Below, piece by piece: positions 18,444 through 27,604 of a stretch of DNA of 64,000 nucleotides. Every line of letters begins with the position of its first letter. Position 1 is the first letter of the stretch. The notes beneath the pieces were generated by a model that worked only from the letters and a program-made list of their open reading frames with translations, made no database searches and was not told the DNA's origin. Source of the DNA: Thermogemmata fonticola (GTDB lineage Bacteria; Planctomycetota; Planctomycetia; Gemmatales; Gemmataceae); contig NZ_JACEFB010000020.1 of NCBI RefSeq assembly GCF_013694095.1, positions 1 to 64,000 on the forward strand. Direction: 5' to 3'. The translations under genes and the position numbers were made by a program.

Positions 18444-18986
18444 ATGCCGTCAGACGAGGTGCAACCCCTCAGCCCGCAGGAAGCGGTGGAACGCCTGGAA
18501 GAAGTGCTTGCCCACGCCTGGATGGTCCGCACCTTCCTCAAGCACGCCGAGGAGATTCAGGGCTGCCCCGACATGCTGGCCGTGCCGCGGACCCTCTTCG
18601 ACACCATCCGTGCGGTGGAACCAGCCCGTCAGCGCGGCGACCTGGCCGCCTACTTGCGCCGCCTCCAGGGCAAGCTCGCCAAGCTCCGCCGCATCACCCA
18701 ATACTACAGCGAGCATTACGCCCGCTTCTCGCCGCATACCAACTACGCTATGGCCGCCCTTTCCCTGCGGGGCATTCTGCGAGCGATGGAGGACATCTTT
18801 CAGCGTCTGGACTGGGAGGCCGTCCGCCAGTTGCCCGCGGTGCCGCCCTCCCGCTCTGCCTTTCCCTCGGCTGCCTCCTCCGCTTCCTCCCCCGCCGCTC
18901 CCCCCGCTTCGCCCTCCGGCTCTTCCCCCCCCTCCGCGAACCCTCCCTCGGATCCCCTCGATTCCCTCGATATTCCTGAAGTCTGA
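18444..18986 (+). CDS. hypothetical helical protein with Ser/Pro-rich tail
   Basis: 180 residues from ATG 18444, placed by GGGAGGA 9 bases upstream. The first 130 residues are alpha-helical in character and charged (SPQEAVERLEEVLAHAWMVR, RLQGKLAKLRRITQYYSEHY, RGILRAMEDIFQRLDWEAV). The last 50 residues are almost entirely Ser, Pro and Ala, ending DPLDSLDIPEV. No signal peptide, membrane segment or catalytic motif. Probably cytoplasmic, perhaps a protein-interaction module. I do not recognise the family. Confidence 0.7.
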   Translation: MPSDEVQPLSPQEAVERLEEVLAHAWMVRTFLKHAEEIQGCPDMLAVPRTLFDTIRAVEPARQRGDLAAYLRRLQGKLAKLRRITQYYSEHYARFSPHTNYAMAALSLRGILRAMEDIFQRLDWEAVRQLPAVPPSRSAFPSAASSASSPAAPPASPSGSSPPSANPPSDPLDSLDIPEV

Positions 18987-19093
18987 GCTGCCCTCGCCGG
19001 CCCTGGAACCTGGCCCGCCGACGCTCCATTCCCCCCTGTTTCCCCAGAGCCGGGAGTGCTTTTCCCCTGGAACCCAAGCGGCGGGATCGGCGT

Positions 19094-19099
19094 TATAAT
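19094..19099 (+). promoter_or_regulatory. candidate -10 box
   Basis: TATAAT about 53 bases before ATG 19152. No good -35 match at 16-18 bases upstream (AACCCA). Supports a separate transcript for the small downstream gene. Confidence 0.35.
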
Positions 19100-19151
19100 G
19101 CAGGGGCCGTCCTTTCTACTGACTTCTTCGGTCCTTCTGGGAGCCTTTCCG

Positions 19152-19538
19152 ATGTATCACGCCATTGGCCTTCTCACACCGCAGAGCGATTTTTCGCTCG
19201 CCGAAGCTGTCCGCCGCCTGCAAGCCCACCTGCCGGACCACCAGGTTATCCTGGAAGGACCGCGGATCACCGTCCGACAGCAGGATTGGTCCATCCACAT
19301 CGAAGAGGAACAGGGAGAACACCTGCGTGAAGAGATCGAAGGGCTAGTGGACCGCCTGGCGGGCGTGGAACCGGACGAAGCGGAGCGCTACCTCGCTTCC
19401 CTCCGCCGTCTGCAAATCTTCAGCGAAGATGTCGATCCCAGGATGGAGCATTTCCACACTTACCTGGGCGTCATTGACGTGCTCAAATCCTTTGCGGGAG
19501 TACTTCTGGTGGACCCGAAAGAGCCGGGCGTCCTCTGA
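19152..19538 (+). CDS. small conserved-looking hypothetical protein
   Basis: 128 residues from ATG 19152 (GGGAGC about 9 bases upstream); an alternative ATG at 19098 would add a hydrophobic stretch (PSFLLTSSVLLGAF) but would begin inside the candidate promoter. Acidic, soluble protein (MYHAIGLLTPQSDFSLAEAV, IHIEEEQGEHLREEIEGLVDR, DVDPRMEHFHTYLGVIDVL). The opening suggests a two-layer alpha/beta fold. No known motif. Convergent with the antiporter gene, with 149 bases between the two stops. Confidence 0.7.
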   Translation: MYHAIGLLTPQSDFSLAEAVRRLQAHLPDHQVILEGPRITVRQQDWSIHIEEEQGEHLREEIEGLVDRLAGVEPDEAERYLASLRRLQIFSEDVDPRMEHFHTYLGVIDVLKSFAGVLLVDPKEPGVL

Positions 19539-19553
19539 AAACGGGACCCTTCT

Positions 19554-19628
19554 GGAAGCCGGTGCAGGAAGCCGGTGCACACCTGAGAAAGGCCGCTCAA
19601 AAAGGCCGCTGAGGCGGAAGAAGCCGCC
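19554..19628 (+). repeat. paired short tandem repeats and a small hairpin between convergent genes
   Basis: GGAAGCCGGTGCA occurs twice in tandem (19554-19579), then AAAGGCCGCT twice (19588-19597, 19601-19610). GGCGG (19613-19617) can pair with CCGCC (19624-19628) but no T-run follows, so it is a weak terminator candidate. Confidence 0.6.
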
Positions 19629-19687
19629 GTACCAATGTGCCTCCCCCCAATGGCGTGTCTGGGTCTGCCGGAAGCGGCCGAGCACCG

Positions 19688-21628
19688 TCAGTGCTGGGAA
19701 GCCGGCGGCGGCTCGGTCTCCGAGACTGTTTTGTTGGAGGGATCGCAGGGGGAGGTGTCGGCAGCGGAAGAAGAGGGGGAGGCGGAAGGTTCAGCAGCCG
19801 GCGATGTCGTGGCTCCAGCAGGCGGCGATTCCGCAGCGGAAGAAGGGGCCGACGCTGGATCAGCAAGCGAGGGATCGGCGGGATCGTCAGCAGAGGAAGC
19901 GTCGGGACCGGCGGAACGATCCGCGGCGGGGAAAGACGCCGAGGCTGTGACACCCCAATAGCGATGCATCACCGCGAAGAGAATGGCACCGGCTAGCAGG
20001 GAGGCCGCCCAGGGGCATTGCCAAAGCGCCGCGGGCAGGTAGCCGAAGGCCACCGCCGCCGCCGCCACCACCAAGCCATAGGGAAGCTGCGTGTAGGTAT
20101 GGATCATCAGCGGGCAGCCGCTGGAGGTGGCGCTCAGGATCGTCGTATCCGAAATTGGGGAGCAGTGATCGCCGAAGATGGCCCCATCCAGCACCGCGCC
20201 CAGGGACATGATCGTGATCAGGCCATAGGTCTGCTGGTCAAGCTGGAAGGCGACGGGGATGGCCGTGGGGATCAGAATGGCCATCGTGCCCCAACTGGTT
20301 CCCGTGGCGAAGGCGACAGCGGCGGCCAGCAGAAACAGCAGCGCAGGGAAAAGGAAGGGGGCGATGTTTCCTTGCAGGGTCGTCGCCAGAAACTCGCCGG
20401 TGCGTAAGGCAGCACAGCTCTGTTGCAGCGACCAGGCCATGAGCAGGATCGCCCCTGGGTAGAGAGCCAGGCGCAGACCCTGGAGCAAGCAGCGGAGGAT
20501 GGTTCCCCAGCGGAGGCCGCCGAGCAGCCAGGCGGACACGATGCCGGTGAACAAAGCGGCGGACGCGGCGAGGGCGATGACCTGAACCGAGCGGGTCACG
20601 CCGCCGAGCACGTCCCGCCAGTAGCTGATCTGCCAGAGCTGGCGGCCTTCCTCCTGCAAGCGGGCGAGACCGCCGCCATCCAGCCACAGACCCACGAGAA
20701 TGCCGCCCACGAAGACGCTCAACGGCAAAAGGGCGGCCCAGGGATTGCGCCGCGGGGTAACGGGAGCGGTGGGTTCGTGGGGCAAGCGGCTCGGATCACG
20801 CCCGGCGACAGCCGCACGCTCCACCCGCGCCATCGGGCCGAAATCCCGGTCCAGCAGCACGTTGATCAGGAGGAACGCTATCATCAGCCAGCAATAAAAG
20901 CGGAAGCCCAGAGCATCCAGGAACATGGCAAAGCCATCGCGGCCCAAGTGCCACTGCTGGCTCACGTCTCGGAACAGGCCGACTTCGTAGCCGATCCAGG
21001 TGCTTACCAAAGCGACCCCCGCGACGGGAGCAGCGGTGGCGTCGATCAGAAAGGCCAGCTTGGCCCGCGAGATCCGCTGCTGGTCCGCCAGAGGACGCAT
21101 GGTGGAACCGATCAGCACCGAGTTGGCATAATCGTCGAAGAACAAGACCAGGCCCATGAGGACGGTACAGCCGTTGGTCGATCGACGGCTGCGGGCCAAG
21201 CGGGCGAGGCGGCTGGCCAAAGCAGCAAATCCCCCCGTGGCGATCGCCAGGACAATCATCCCCAGCATGAGGCCCACGGAGCCGAGGATGACGGCGTGAT
21301 CCGGGTCTTGCGCCGCGGCCAGGACAAAGCCCGCCGCTGTGGCGACCCCTTCCTGCCAGGCTTCCGGCTGATCTGCCCCCTGCTGGGGAAGCACGACTAG
21401 CAGGCCGCCCAGAAGCACCGCGAGGGTCAGGGCCAGCAAGAGGCGGCGGGTGGCAAAGGCCAGGCAGACGGCGGTCAGAGGCGGGGCCAGGCTGTACCAC
21501 TGGCCCGCTTCCGCGGGTGCCTGCTGCGCCAGGAGCAGCACGGCTGCCAGGACCAAAGCCGCCAGCAAGCTGCGCCGCAGCACCGTGCCGATCCCGCCGC
21601 TTCCCCCCTCTGCCCCCTTGGCCGACAT
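19688..21628 (-). CDS. NhaC-family Na+/H+ antiporter-like transporter
   Basis: 646 residues with about a dozen hydrophobic helices. Landmarks of the NhaC/ion-transporter family are present: GLVLFFDDYANSVLIGSTMRPLAD (in two parts), RAKLAFLIDATAAPVAGVALV, STWIGYEVGLF, FATGTSWGTMAILIP and GAVLDGAIFGDHCSPISDTT. These contain the conserved acidic and polar residues of the ion path. Expected to exchange cytoplasmic Na+ for external protons at the inner membrane. The C-terminal 75 residues (after the last helix) are a disordered Ser/Ala/Pro/Asp tail unusual for the family. It is divergently transcribed from the cytochrome gene at 21893. Confidence 0.92.
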   Translation of the reverse strand: MSAKGAEGGSGGIGTVLRRSLLAALVLAAVLLLAQQAPAEAGQWYSLAPPLTAVCLAFATRRLLLALTLAVLLGGLLVVLPQQGADQPEAWQEGVATAAGFVLAAAQDPDHAVILGSVGLMLGMIVLAIATGGFAALASRLARLARSRRSTNGCTVLMGLVLFFDDYANSVLIGSTMRPLADQQRISRAKLAFLIDATAAPVAGVALVSTWIGYEVGLFRDVSQQWHLGRDGFAMFLDALGFRFYCWLMIAFLLINVLLDRDFGPMARVERAAVAGRDPSRLPHEPTAPVTPRRNPWAALLPLSVFVGGILVGLWLDGGGLARLQEEGRQLWQISYWRDVLGGVTRSVQVIALAASAALFTGIVSAWLLGGLRWGTILRCLLQGLRLALYPGAILLMAWSLQQSCAALRTGEFLATTLQGNIAPFLFPALLFLLAAAVAFATGTSWGTMAILIPTAIPVAFQLDQQTYGLITIMSLGAVLDGAIFGDHCSPISDTTILSATSSGCPLMIHTYTQLPYGLVVAAAAVAFGYLPAALWQCPWAASLLAGAILFAVMHRYWGVTASASFPAADRSAGPDASSADDPADPSLADPASAPSSAAESPPAGATTSPAAEPSASPSSSAADTSPCDPSNKTVSETEPPPASQH

Positions 21629-21741
21629 ACCCTCCCTCCGCCCCGGCAGCTTCCCGCCTCACTTCCCGATCCCGCGCCAAGCCCTGACCTGGACCGGCAC
21701 GGTGCTCTGGGCCGTTCCCCTGCCTATTTTGGCTTTTCCTG

Positions 21742-21770
21742 TTGAGCCTCCCCGCCTCTCCTGTTATACT
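21742..21770 (+). promoter_or_regulatory. candidate sigma-70-type promoter for the cytochrome/WD40 gene
   Basis: TTGAGC (21742-21747), a spacer of exactly 17 bases, then TATACT (21765-21770). This is the best promoter-like match in the window. It lies about 120 bases upstream of ATG 21893 in the divergent region. Confidence 0.5.
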
Positions 21771-21892
21771 AAACTTCCCACCGAATACGTGCCGGGGCTA
21801 TTCCGGCGGCTGCCCACTACACACCTTCGGTTCGGAGACACGGTTTTCCCTCCTGAACACTAACAGATTGGCGGGTGCGAGGTAACCTAATC

Positions 21893-23503
21893 ATGCGGTT
21901 GCGTACCATTGTGACAAGCGGGATGGGCCTGCTGCTCGCGGGTCTGTTGGCGGTTCTGCCTCCCTTGCCGTCCGCTTCGTTCTCTCTCATCGCTCAAGAG
22001 AAGAGCGGTTCCGGCAGCGGCCGGGGAGGGGCTGGCCCAGGGAGCGCGGCGCCGGTCAGCTACTACAAGGATATCCGCCCCATCCTGCAACAGCATTGCA
22101 ACGGCTGCCATCAACCGGCCAAACCGATGGGCGGCTACCTCACTACCAGTTACGCCGACTTATTCAAGGCCGGGGAGCGCGAGAAAGTCGGTATTGTACC
22201 AGGACGGCCGGATCAAAGTTATCTGGTCGAACAAATCCGCATCCATCCGAACGGCAAAGCGGAAATGCCCAAGGGGCGGGACCCTCTCTCTCCGGCCCAG
22301 ATCGACAAGATCGTCACCTGGATCGCCCAGGGAGCCAAGGATGACACTCCTCCCGCCGCTCGCACCGACGTGATCGATGCCGATCATCCCCCCAAGTACA
22401 ATTCGCCGCCGGTGATCACCGCTGTGGCCTACTCCCCCGATGGCCAGTTCCTGGCGGTGAGCGGCTATCACGAGGTGCTGCTTTACGACGCCGAAACGTT
22501 GGAATTGCGCGCCCGCCTCATCGGCATCTCCGAACGGATTCAGTCCCTGGCGTTCTCGCCCCAGGGAGACAAGCTGGCGGCGGTCGGCGGCGCACCGGGA
22601 CGCTTCGGCGAAGTCCAGGTGTGGGACTACCGCAAAGGCAAGCTGCTGCTCTCCGCCCCCTTCACCTATGACACGCTCTACGGCGTGAGCTGGTCCCCCG
22701 ATGGCCGCATGATCGCCTTCGGCTGCGCAGATAATACGGTGCGGGCCATCGATGCCCTGACCGGCAAGCAGGTGCTGCAAATGGGCACGCACACCGACTG
22801 GGTGCTCGGCACCGTCTTCTCCCAGGATGGGCAGCATCTGGTGTCGGTGAGCCGGGACATGAGCATGCGTCTGACCGAAGTGGCGACGCAGCGTTTCATC
22901 GATAGTGTCACCAGCATTACACCAGGAGCACTCAAAGGCGGACTGATGGCGGTGGATCGCCGGCCCTGGCCCAAGACGATCCCGGTGCGGTTCTGGGGCC
23001 GGACCTTGCAGGTGCCGCGGCCGCCCCGCTACCAGAAGGTGCCGCCGGATACGCCTGGCGTTCCCCCCAAACTCTACGACGAGGTCGTGGCGGCTGGATC
23101 GGATGGCACCCCCCGCCTCTACAAAATCCATCGGGAACAGAAGCGGGAAATCGGAGACGACGCCAATAAAATCCGCGACTACCAGCCGATGCCGGGACGC
23201 ATCTCCGCCGTGGCCTTCCATCCGGAGGGTCTGCTGTTCGCCGCAGCCAGCAGCCTCGACGGCACCGGCGAAGTCCGCATCTACGACGTCCGCCAAAGCG
23301 TCAAAAAGATCGTCTGCGAAAAAGTGAGCGGTCCGGCCTATACCGTGGCCTGGCACCCCAGCGGCCAACGGCTCGCCTCCGCGGGCTTCGACGGCATCGT
23401 CTGGATCCACGACGCCAACACCGGCAAACTGCTGCGGCAGTTCACCGTCCTGCCCGGCAGCCCGCCCCCCAGTAATCCTGGCACTCCCAACACCCCACGC
23501 TGA
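21893..23503 (+). CDS. planctomycete cytochrome C (PSCyt1-type) domain plus WD40 repeats
   Basis: 536 residues from ATG 21893, with GAGGT about 10 bases upstream. Signal peptide in residues 1-35 (MRLRTIVTSGMGLLLAGLLA). PSCyt1 domain about 55-150 with the heme-binding CNGCH at residues 69-73 and the typical KDIRPILQQHC and IVTWIAQGA. The rest is a WD40-type propeller with repeats such as AVAYSPDGQFLAVSG, SLAFSPQGDKLAAVGG, GVSWSPDGRMIAFGC and VAWHPSGQRLASAGFDG. A long insertion (about 350-430) follows the fifth blade. Probably periplasmic. The family is abundant in planctomycetes and its role is unknown. The following DUF1549/DUF1553 gene is a usual partner. Confidence 0.92.
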   Translation: MRLRTIVTSGMGLLLAGLLAVLPPLPSASFSLIAQEKSGSGSGRGGAGPGSAAPVSYYKDIRPILQQHCNGCHQPAKPMGGYLTTSYADLFKAGEREKVGIVPGRPDQSYLVEQIRIHPNGKAEMPKGRDPLSPAQIDKIVTWIAQGAKDDTPPAARTDVIDADHPPKYNSPPVITAVAYSPDGQFLAVSGYHEVLLYDAETLELRARLIGISERIQSLAFSPQGDKLAAVGGAPGRFGEVQVWDYRKGKLLLSAPFTYDTLYGVSWSPDGRMIAFGCADNTVRAIDALTGKQVLQMGTHTDWVLGTVFSQDGQHLVSVSRDMSMRLTEVATQRFIDSVTSITPGALKGGLMAVDRRPWPKTIPVRFWGRTLQVPRPPRYQKVPPDTPGVPPKLYDEVVAAGSDGTPRLYKIHREQKREIGDDANKIRDYQPMPGRISAVAFHPEGLLFAAASSLDGTGEVRIYDVRQSVKKIVCEKVSGPAYTVAWHPSGQRLASAGFDGIVWIHDANTGKLLRQFTVLPGSPPPSNPGTPNTPR

Positions 23504-23758
23504 CACGACAATGTCATTCCCTCCCCAGGGAAAACGGCAACCCCGCTGACCAAACCCGAACTCGACGGGGAAACCGGTGGAAAAAATTCCGAATCGACTA
23601 GCATACGGCGGCAACTACCGGCACAATAAAGTAGGTTCGGAAACACAATGAGATAAAGACAAACCACCTGCTGCGAAGACGACCTGCTGGGAATACGACA
23701 GTCGTTCTCCTCGCTGCGCATGTTGGAACCGCTGGAACCTGGATAGGAAGAACGTACC

Positions 23759-26700
23759 ATGAGATGCCGACATTTTCTCGCTGTGGGATTCGCCTGGGTT
23801 GGAGTGCTGTTTCCCCTGCCGCTGAAGGCGGGCGAGGCGCCTGGAGGGTCCGCTCCCGCAGCTCGCGAAGCCTTGCCAGAGGGGGCCACAGTCACTCGGC
23901 TGGTGGTGCACCCCTCCCGGATCGAGTTGCGCGGTCCCTTTGCCTATGCCCAGGTGCTCGTGACCGCTCAGCTCAGCAACGGCGAAACCGCGGATGTGAC
24001 CCGCCTGGCGCATTACGAATTGCCCCAGGGGCTGACTGTGGACGCCGGACTGATCCGGCCCCAGCGCGACGTGCAAGGCACGCTGACCATCCGCCTGGGA
24101 AACCAGAGCGTGCAGGTGCCGGTCCAGGCGGTCCAGGTGCAGAGCGATCCGCCAGTCAGCTTCGTGGCGGACGTGCAGCCGGTGCTGTCCAAGCTGGGGT
24201 GCAATGCGGGCACCTGCCACGGGGCCGCCCAGGGGAAAAACGGCTTCAAGCTCTCCCTGCGCGGCTACGATCCCCTCTTCGACTATCGCAGCCTCACGGA
24301 TGATCTGGAAGGGCGGCGGTTCAACCGGGCGGCGCCGGAAAAGAGCCTGATGCTCATGAAGCCCGCCGGCGTGGTCCCCCATCAGGGCGGCGTGCTCCTG
24401 CAACTGGGTGACCCGAATTACGAACTGATCCGCCGCTGGATCGCCCAGGGGGTGCGCTTTGACCCGCAAACGCCGCGCGTCCGCAGCATCGAGGTCTATC
24501 CGAAAAATCCCACGATCTACCGCATCGGCCAGAAGCAGCAGTTTGCCGTCTATGCCACCTACAGCGACGGGCGGGTGCGGGATGTCACCGCCGAGGCTTT
24601 CCTGGAAAGCAGCAACACGGAAGTGGCCACGGTGTCGCCACGGGGCCTGGCCCAGACCCTCCGCCGGGGGGAAGCCACCCTGCTCGCCCGCTACGAAGGC
24701 GCCTACGCCGCCTCCACCCTCATCGTGTTGGGGGACCGCACCGGCTTTGAGTGGATCCAGCGGCCCGTCCACAACTTCATCGATGAGCTGGTCGATGCCA
24801 AGCTCAAGAAAGTACGGGTGCAGGTCAGCCCCTTGGCCAGCGACGAGGAGTTCCTCCGCCGGGTCTATCTCGACCTAACCGGCCTGCCTCCCACCTCCGC
24901 GGAAGTCCGGGCCTTCCTGGCCGACCCACGGGACAGCCGCGTCAAGCGGGATGAAGTCATCGACCGGCTCATTGGCAGCGAAGCCTTCATCGAACACTGG
25001 ACCAACAAATGGGCGGACCTGCTCATGGTCAACCGCAAGTTTTTGGGCGAAGCCGGTGCCGCCGCCTACCGCCAATGGATCCGCGAGGCCATCGCCACCA
25101 ACATGCCTTATGATCGCTTCGCCTATACGATCCTGACCGCCTCCGGTTCCAACCTGTCCGTACCCCCGGCGTCGTATCACAAAATCCTGCGCACGCCGGA
25201 CGCCCTCATGGAAAACACCACCCAGCTTTTCCTGGCCATCCGCTTCAACTGCAACAAGTGCCACGACCATCCCTTCGAGCGCTGGACGCAGGATGACTAC
25301 TACGGCTTGGCCGCCTACTTTGCTCGGACCAAGCTCAGCGAGGACCCGAAGTACAAGGGGCAGCGGATCGGCGGCTCGGCGGTGGAAGGGGCCAAGCCCC
25401 TCGTGGAAATCGTCGCCGACGCTCCCGACGGGGAAGTGCGGCATGAACGGACCGGGCAGATTGCCGCCCCCCGCTTCCCCTTCAGCGTGCCGGTGAGCCT
25501 CTCGCCCCAGGAACCCCGGCGCGTCCAACTGGCCAAATGGATCACCTCCCCGCAGAACCCCTACTTCGCCAAAAGCTACGTCAATCGCCTCTGGAGCTAC
25601 CTGCTCGGCGTGGGGTTGATCGAACCGGTGGACGACATCCGCGCAGGCAATCCGCCGACCAACCCCGAATTGCTGGACCGCCTGACCGAGGAGTTCATCC
25701 GCAGCGGTTTCGACACCCGGCACATCATGCGCTTGATCTGCAAGAGCCGGACCTATCAGCTCTCGGTAGAAACCAACCGCTGGAACAAGGATGACGAGAT
25801 CAACTACTCACACGCTTTGCCGCGGCGTCTGCCGGCGGAGGTGCTCTTCGACTCGATCCACCGGGTGACTGGCGCGGTTAGCCGCCTGCCGGGTCTGCCT
25901 CCGGGAGCACGGGCTGCGCAGCTTCTCGATAGCAACGTCGAAGTCCCCGGCGGCTTCTTCGAGCTGTTCAGCAAGCCGCCGCGGGAAAGCCCCTGCGAAT
26001 GCGAACGCTCCAACACCCTCAACCTCGGCCCCATCCTGGCTATGGTCAACGGGCCGATCATCGGCGAAGCCCTGCGCGATCCCAACAACCGCCTCAATCA
26101 GTTCGTCCTCCAGGAGAAGGACGACGCCAAGGTCGTGGAGGAGATTTACCTCTCGGTACTCAATCGCCGTCCCACTCCTGCGGAATTGCAAGCGGGGATC
26201 AAGGCCCTGCACTCCGCCGACGCCGACCACAAGTACCTGGTCGAGGAGTACCTCAAGCGCAAGGCCGCCTTCGAGGCATACGAAAAGACAATTCCCCAGC
26301 GGCAGAAGGCGTGGGAAGCGGGCCTGCTCGCTCAAAAGCCGACGCAGTGGGTGACCCTGGACATCCGCAAGGCGGCCTCCCGCCAGGGTCCCTACGCTCA
26401 GCCGCGGCCCGGCGCCACCCTCACTGTTCAGCCGGACGGCAGCATCCTGGCCAGCGGCAACATCGACTCCCTCGACATTTACACCCTCGTCGGCCTGGCC
26501 GAAACCGATCAGCCGATCACCGCCATCCGCCTGGAAGTGCTCAGCGATCCGAGCCTGCCGAGCAAAGGGCCGGGGCGCGCTCCCAACGGCAACTTCGTGC
26601 TCACGGAGTTCCGCCTCCGCTATCACCGCTTGGATCAGCCCGACGGCCCGCAGGCGATTGTCCGCCTCACCGCCGCCGCTGCCACCTTCCAGCAGGACGG

Positions 26701-27151
26701 CTTCCCCTTGGCCAACACACTAGACAACAACCGGGCCACCGGTTGGGCCATCGCCCCGCAAACTGGCCGGGATCAGGCCGCCCTCTTCCGCCTGGCGCAA
26801 CCAATCAGCGGGCCGGCAGGTGTCGCCTTCACCATCGAAATGGAGCAGCACTATCAGCAGGCGGCCCATCACACCCTCGGCAAGTTCCGCCTCTCCTACA
26901 CCACGGACCCCAATCCGCGCCTGAGCAGCCCGCTCACGCCGGAACAGCTTGCCTTGCTGGAGACCCCCGAAGAGAAGCGGACGCCGGAACAAAAGGCCCG
27001 CCTGCGCCAGATGTACCTCGCCCAGGATCAGGAGTACCAACGCCTGGCTGCGGAAGCGGCCAAGGTCCCGCCCCCGGACCCCCGCGTCGTCGGCGCGCAG
27101 GACCTCGTCTGGGCTTTGATCAACACTCCCGCTTTCCTGTTCAACCACTAA
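23759..27151 (+). CDS. DUF1549/DUF1553 (PSCyt2/PSD1) protein with heme-like motifs
   Basis: 1130 residues, ATG 23759 after TAGGAAGA. Signal peptide 1-24. A bacterial Ig-like domain comes first (about 38-125, VTAQLSNGETADVTRLA). Next is the planctomycete segment LGCNAGTCHGAAQGKNGFKL with a CX4CH variant at 148-154, and a second Ig-like domain (about 240-325). DUF1549 (about 335-540) contains YLDLTGLPPT and a true CxxCH (CNKCH, 498-502) followed by DHPFERWTQDDYYGLAAYFAR. DUF1553 (about 600-840) has KWITSPQNPYFAKSYVNRLW. A discoidin-like beta region occupies about 880-1060. Secreted or periplasmic; enzymatic role unknown. It follows the PSCyt1/WD40 gene by 255 bases. Confidence 0.93.
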   Translation: MRCRHFLAVGFAWVGVLFPLPLKAGEAPGGSAPAAREALPEGATVTRLVVHPSRIELRGPFAYAQVLVTAQLSNGETADVTRLAHYELPQGLTVDAGLIRPQRDVQGTLTIRLGNQSVQVPVQAVQVQSDPPVSFVADVQPVLSKLGCNAGTCHGAAQGKNGFKLSLRGYDPLFDYRSLTDDLEGRRFNRAAPEKSLMLMKPAGVVPHQGGVLLQLGDPNYELIRRWIAQGVRFDPQTPRVRSIEVYPKNPTIYRIGQKQQFAVYATYSDGRVRDVTAEAFLESSNTEVATVSPRGLAQTLRRGEATLLARYEGAYAASTLIVLGDRTGFEWIQRPVHNFIDELVDAKLKKVRVQVSPLASDEEFLRRVYLDLTGLPPTSAEVRAFLADPRDSRVKRDEVIDRLIGSEAFIEHWTNKWADLLMVNRKFLGEAGAAAYRQWIREAIATNMPYDRFAYTILTASGSNLSVPPASYHKILRTPDALMENTTQLFLAIRFNCNKCHDHPFERWTQDDYYGLAAYFARTKLSEDPKYKGQRIGGSAVEGAKPLVEIVADAPDGEVRHERTGQIAAPRFPFSVPVSLSPQEPRRVQLAKWITSPQNPYFAKSYVNRLWSYLLGVGLIEPVDDIRAGNPPTNPELLDRLTEEFIRSGFDTRHIMRLICKSRTYQLSVETNRWNKDDEINYSHALPRRLPAEVLFDSIHRVTGAVSRLPGLPPGARAAQLLDSNVEVPGGFFELFSKPPRESPCECERSNTLNLGPILAMVNGPIIGEALRDPNNRLNQFVLQEKDDAKVVEEIYLSVLNRRPTPAELQAGIKALHSADADHKYLVEEYLKRKAAFEAYEKTIPQRQKAWEAGLLAQKPTQWVTLDIRKAASRQGPYAQPRPGATLTVQPDGSILASGNIDSLDIYTLVGLAETDQPITAIRLEVLSDPSLPSKGPGRAPNGNFVLTEFRLRYHRLDQPDGPQAIVRLTAAAATFQQDGFPLANTLDNNRATGWAIAPQTGRDQAALFRLAQPISGPAGVAFTIEMEQHYQQAAHHTLGKFRLSYTTDPNPRLSSPLTPEQLALLETPEEKRTPEQKARLRQMYLAQDQEYQRLAAEAAKVPPPDPRVVGAQDLVWALINTPAFLFNH

Positions 27152-27604
27152 GCCGCGGTTCCTGCGGTTTTTGCCCCCTCCGTTTGAGCCGCCGGGCCTG
27201 ATCCCTCGGGTCTGATTCTGCGGGAGAAGGCGGAGGGCGGCTGACCTCAGAAGCCGGAACTTGACCAAACCCAAGCCTCGCGGACCGGGACAGCCTCCCT
27301 CACCCCGGTCTGCTTTGTTTTTTTCTCCCCGCAACGAGGGAAGCACGCCGAGCGGTGAAGACGGCAAAAAAGGGCGCCCGGCGCAGTCGGTTTTTCCACA
27401 ATATCCTCAAAAGGAATCCTTCGAGAGGATAGCGGTTCATGCGACCGCGGTTCCCCTGTCCCTTGGGGGGAGACCCTCCTGCGGGGGGGGGCACCCAGTC
27501 AGTCTGCCGATTCAGGGGGAATAAGGGGAATAGGGGAACCGCGGCACCGCGGCACCGCACAGGAACAAACAAAGGCCAGCCAGGGCGAGTTGGGGAAGAA
27601 TCCC
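27152..27604. other. intergenic region with short tandem repeats
   Basis: About 450 bases. Contains short tandem repeats (GGGCCTGATCCCTC/GGGTCTGATTCTGC near 27197-27225; GGGGAATAAGGGGAATAGGGGAACC near 27517-27541; GCGGCACCGCGGCACCGC near 27541-27558) and a CCTGCGGGGGGGGGC run near 27478. No coding frame has protein character. Confidence 0.5.

Noticed and set aside
22160-23614. Long minus-strand frame opposite the PSCyt1/WD40 gene
   Set aside because: High-GC shadow: the plus strand has signal peptide, CNGCH and WD40 motifs; the minus frame has none.
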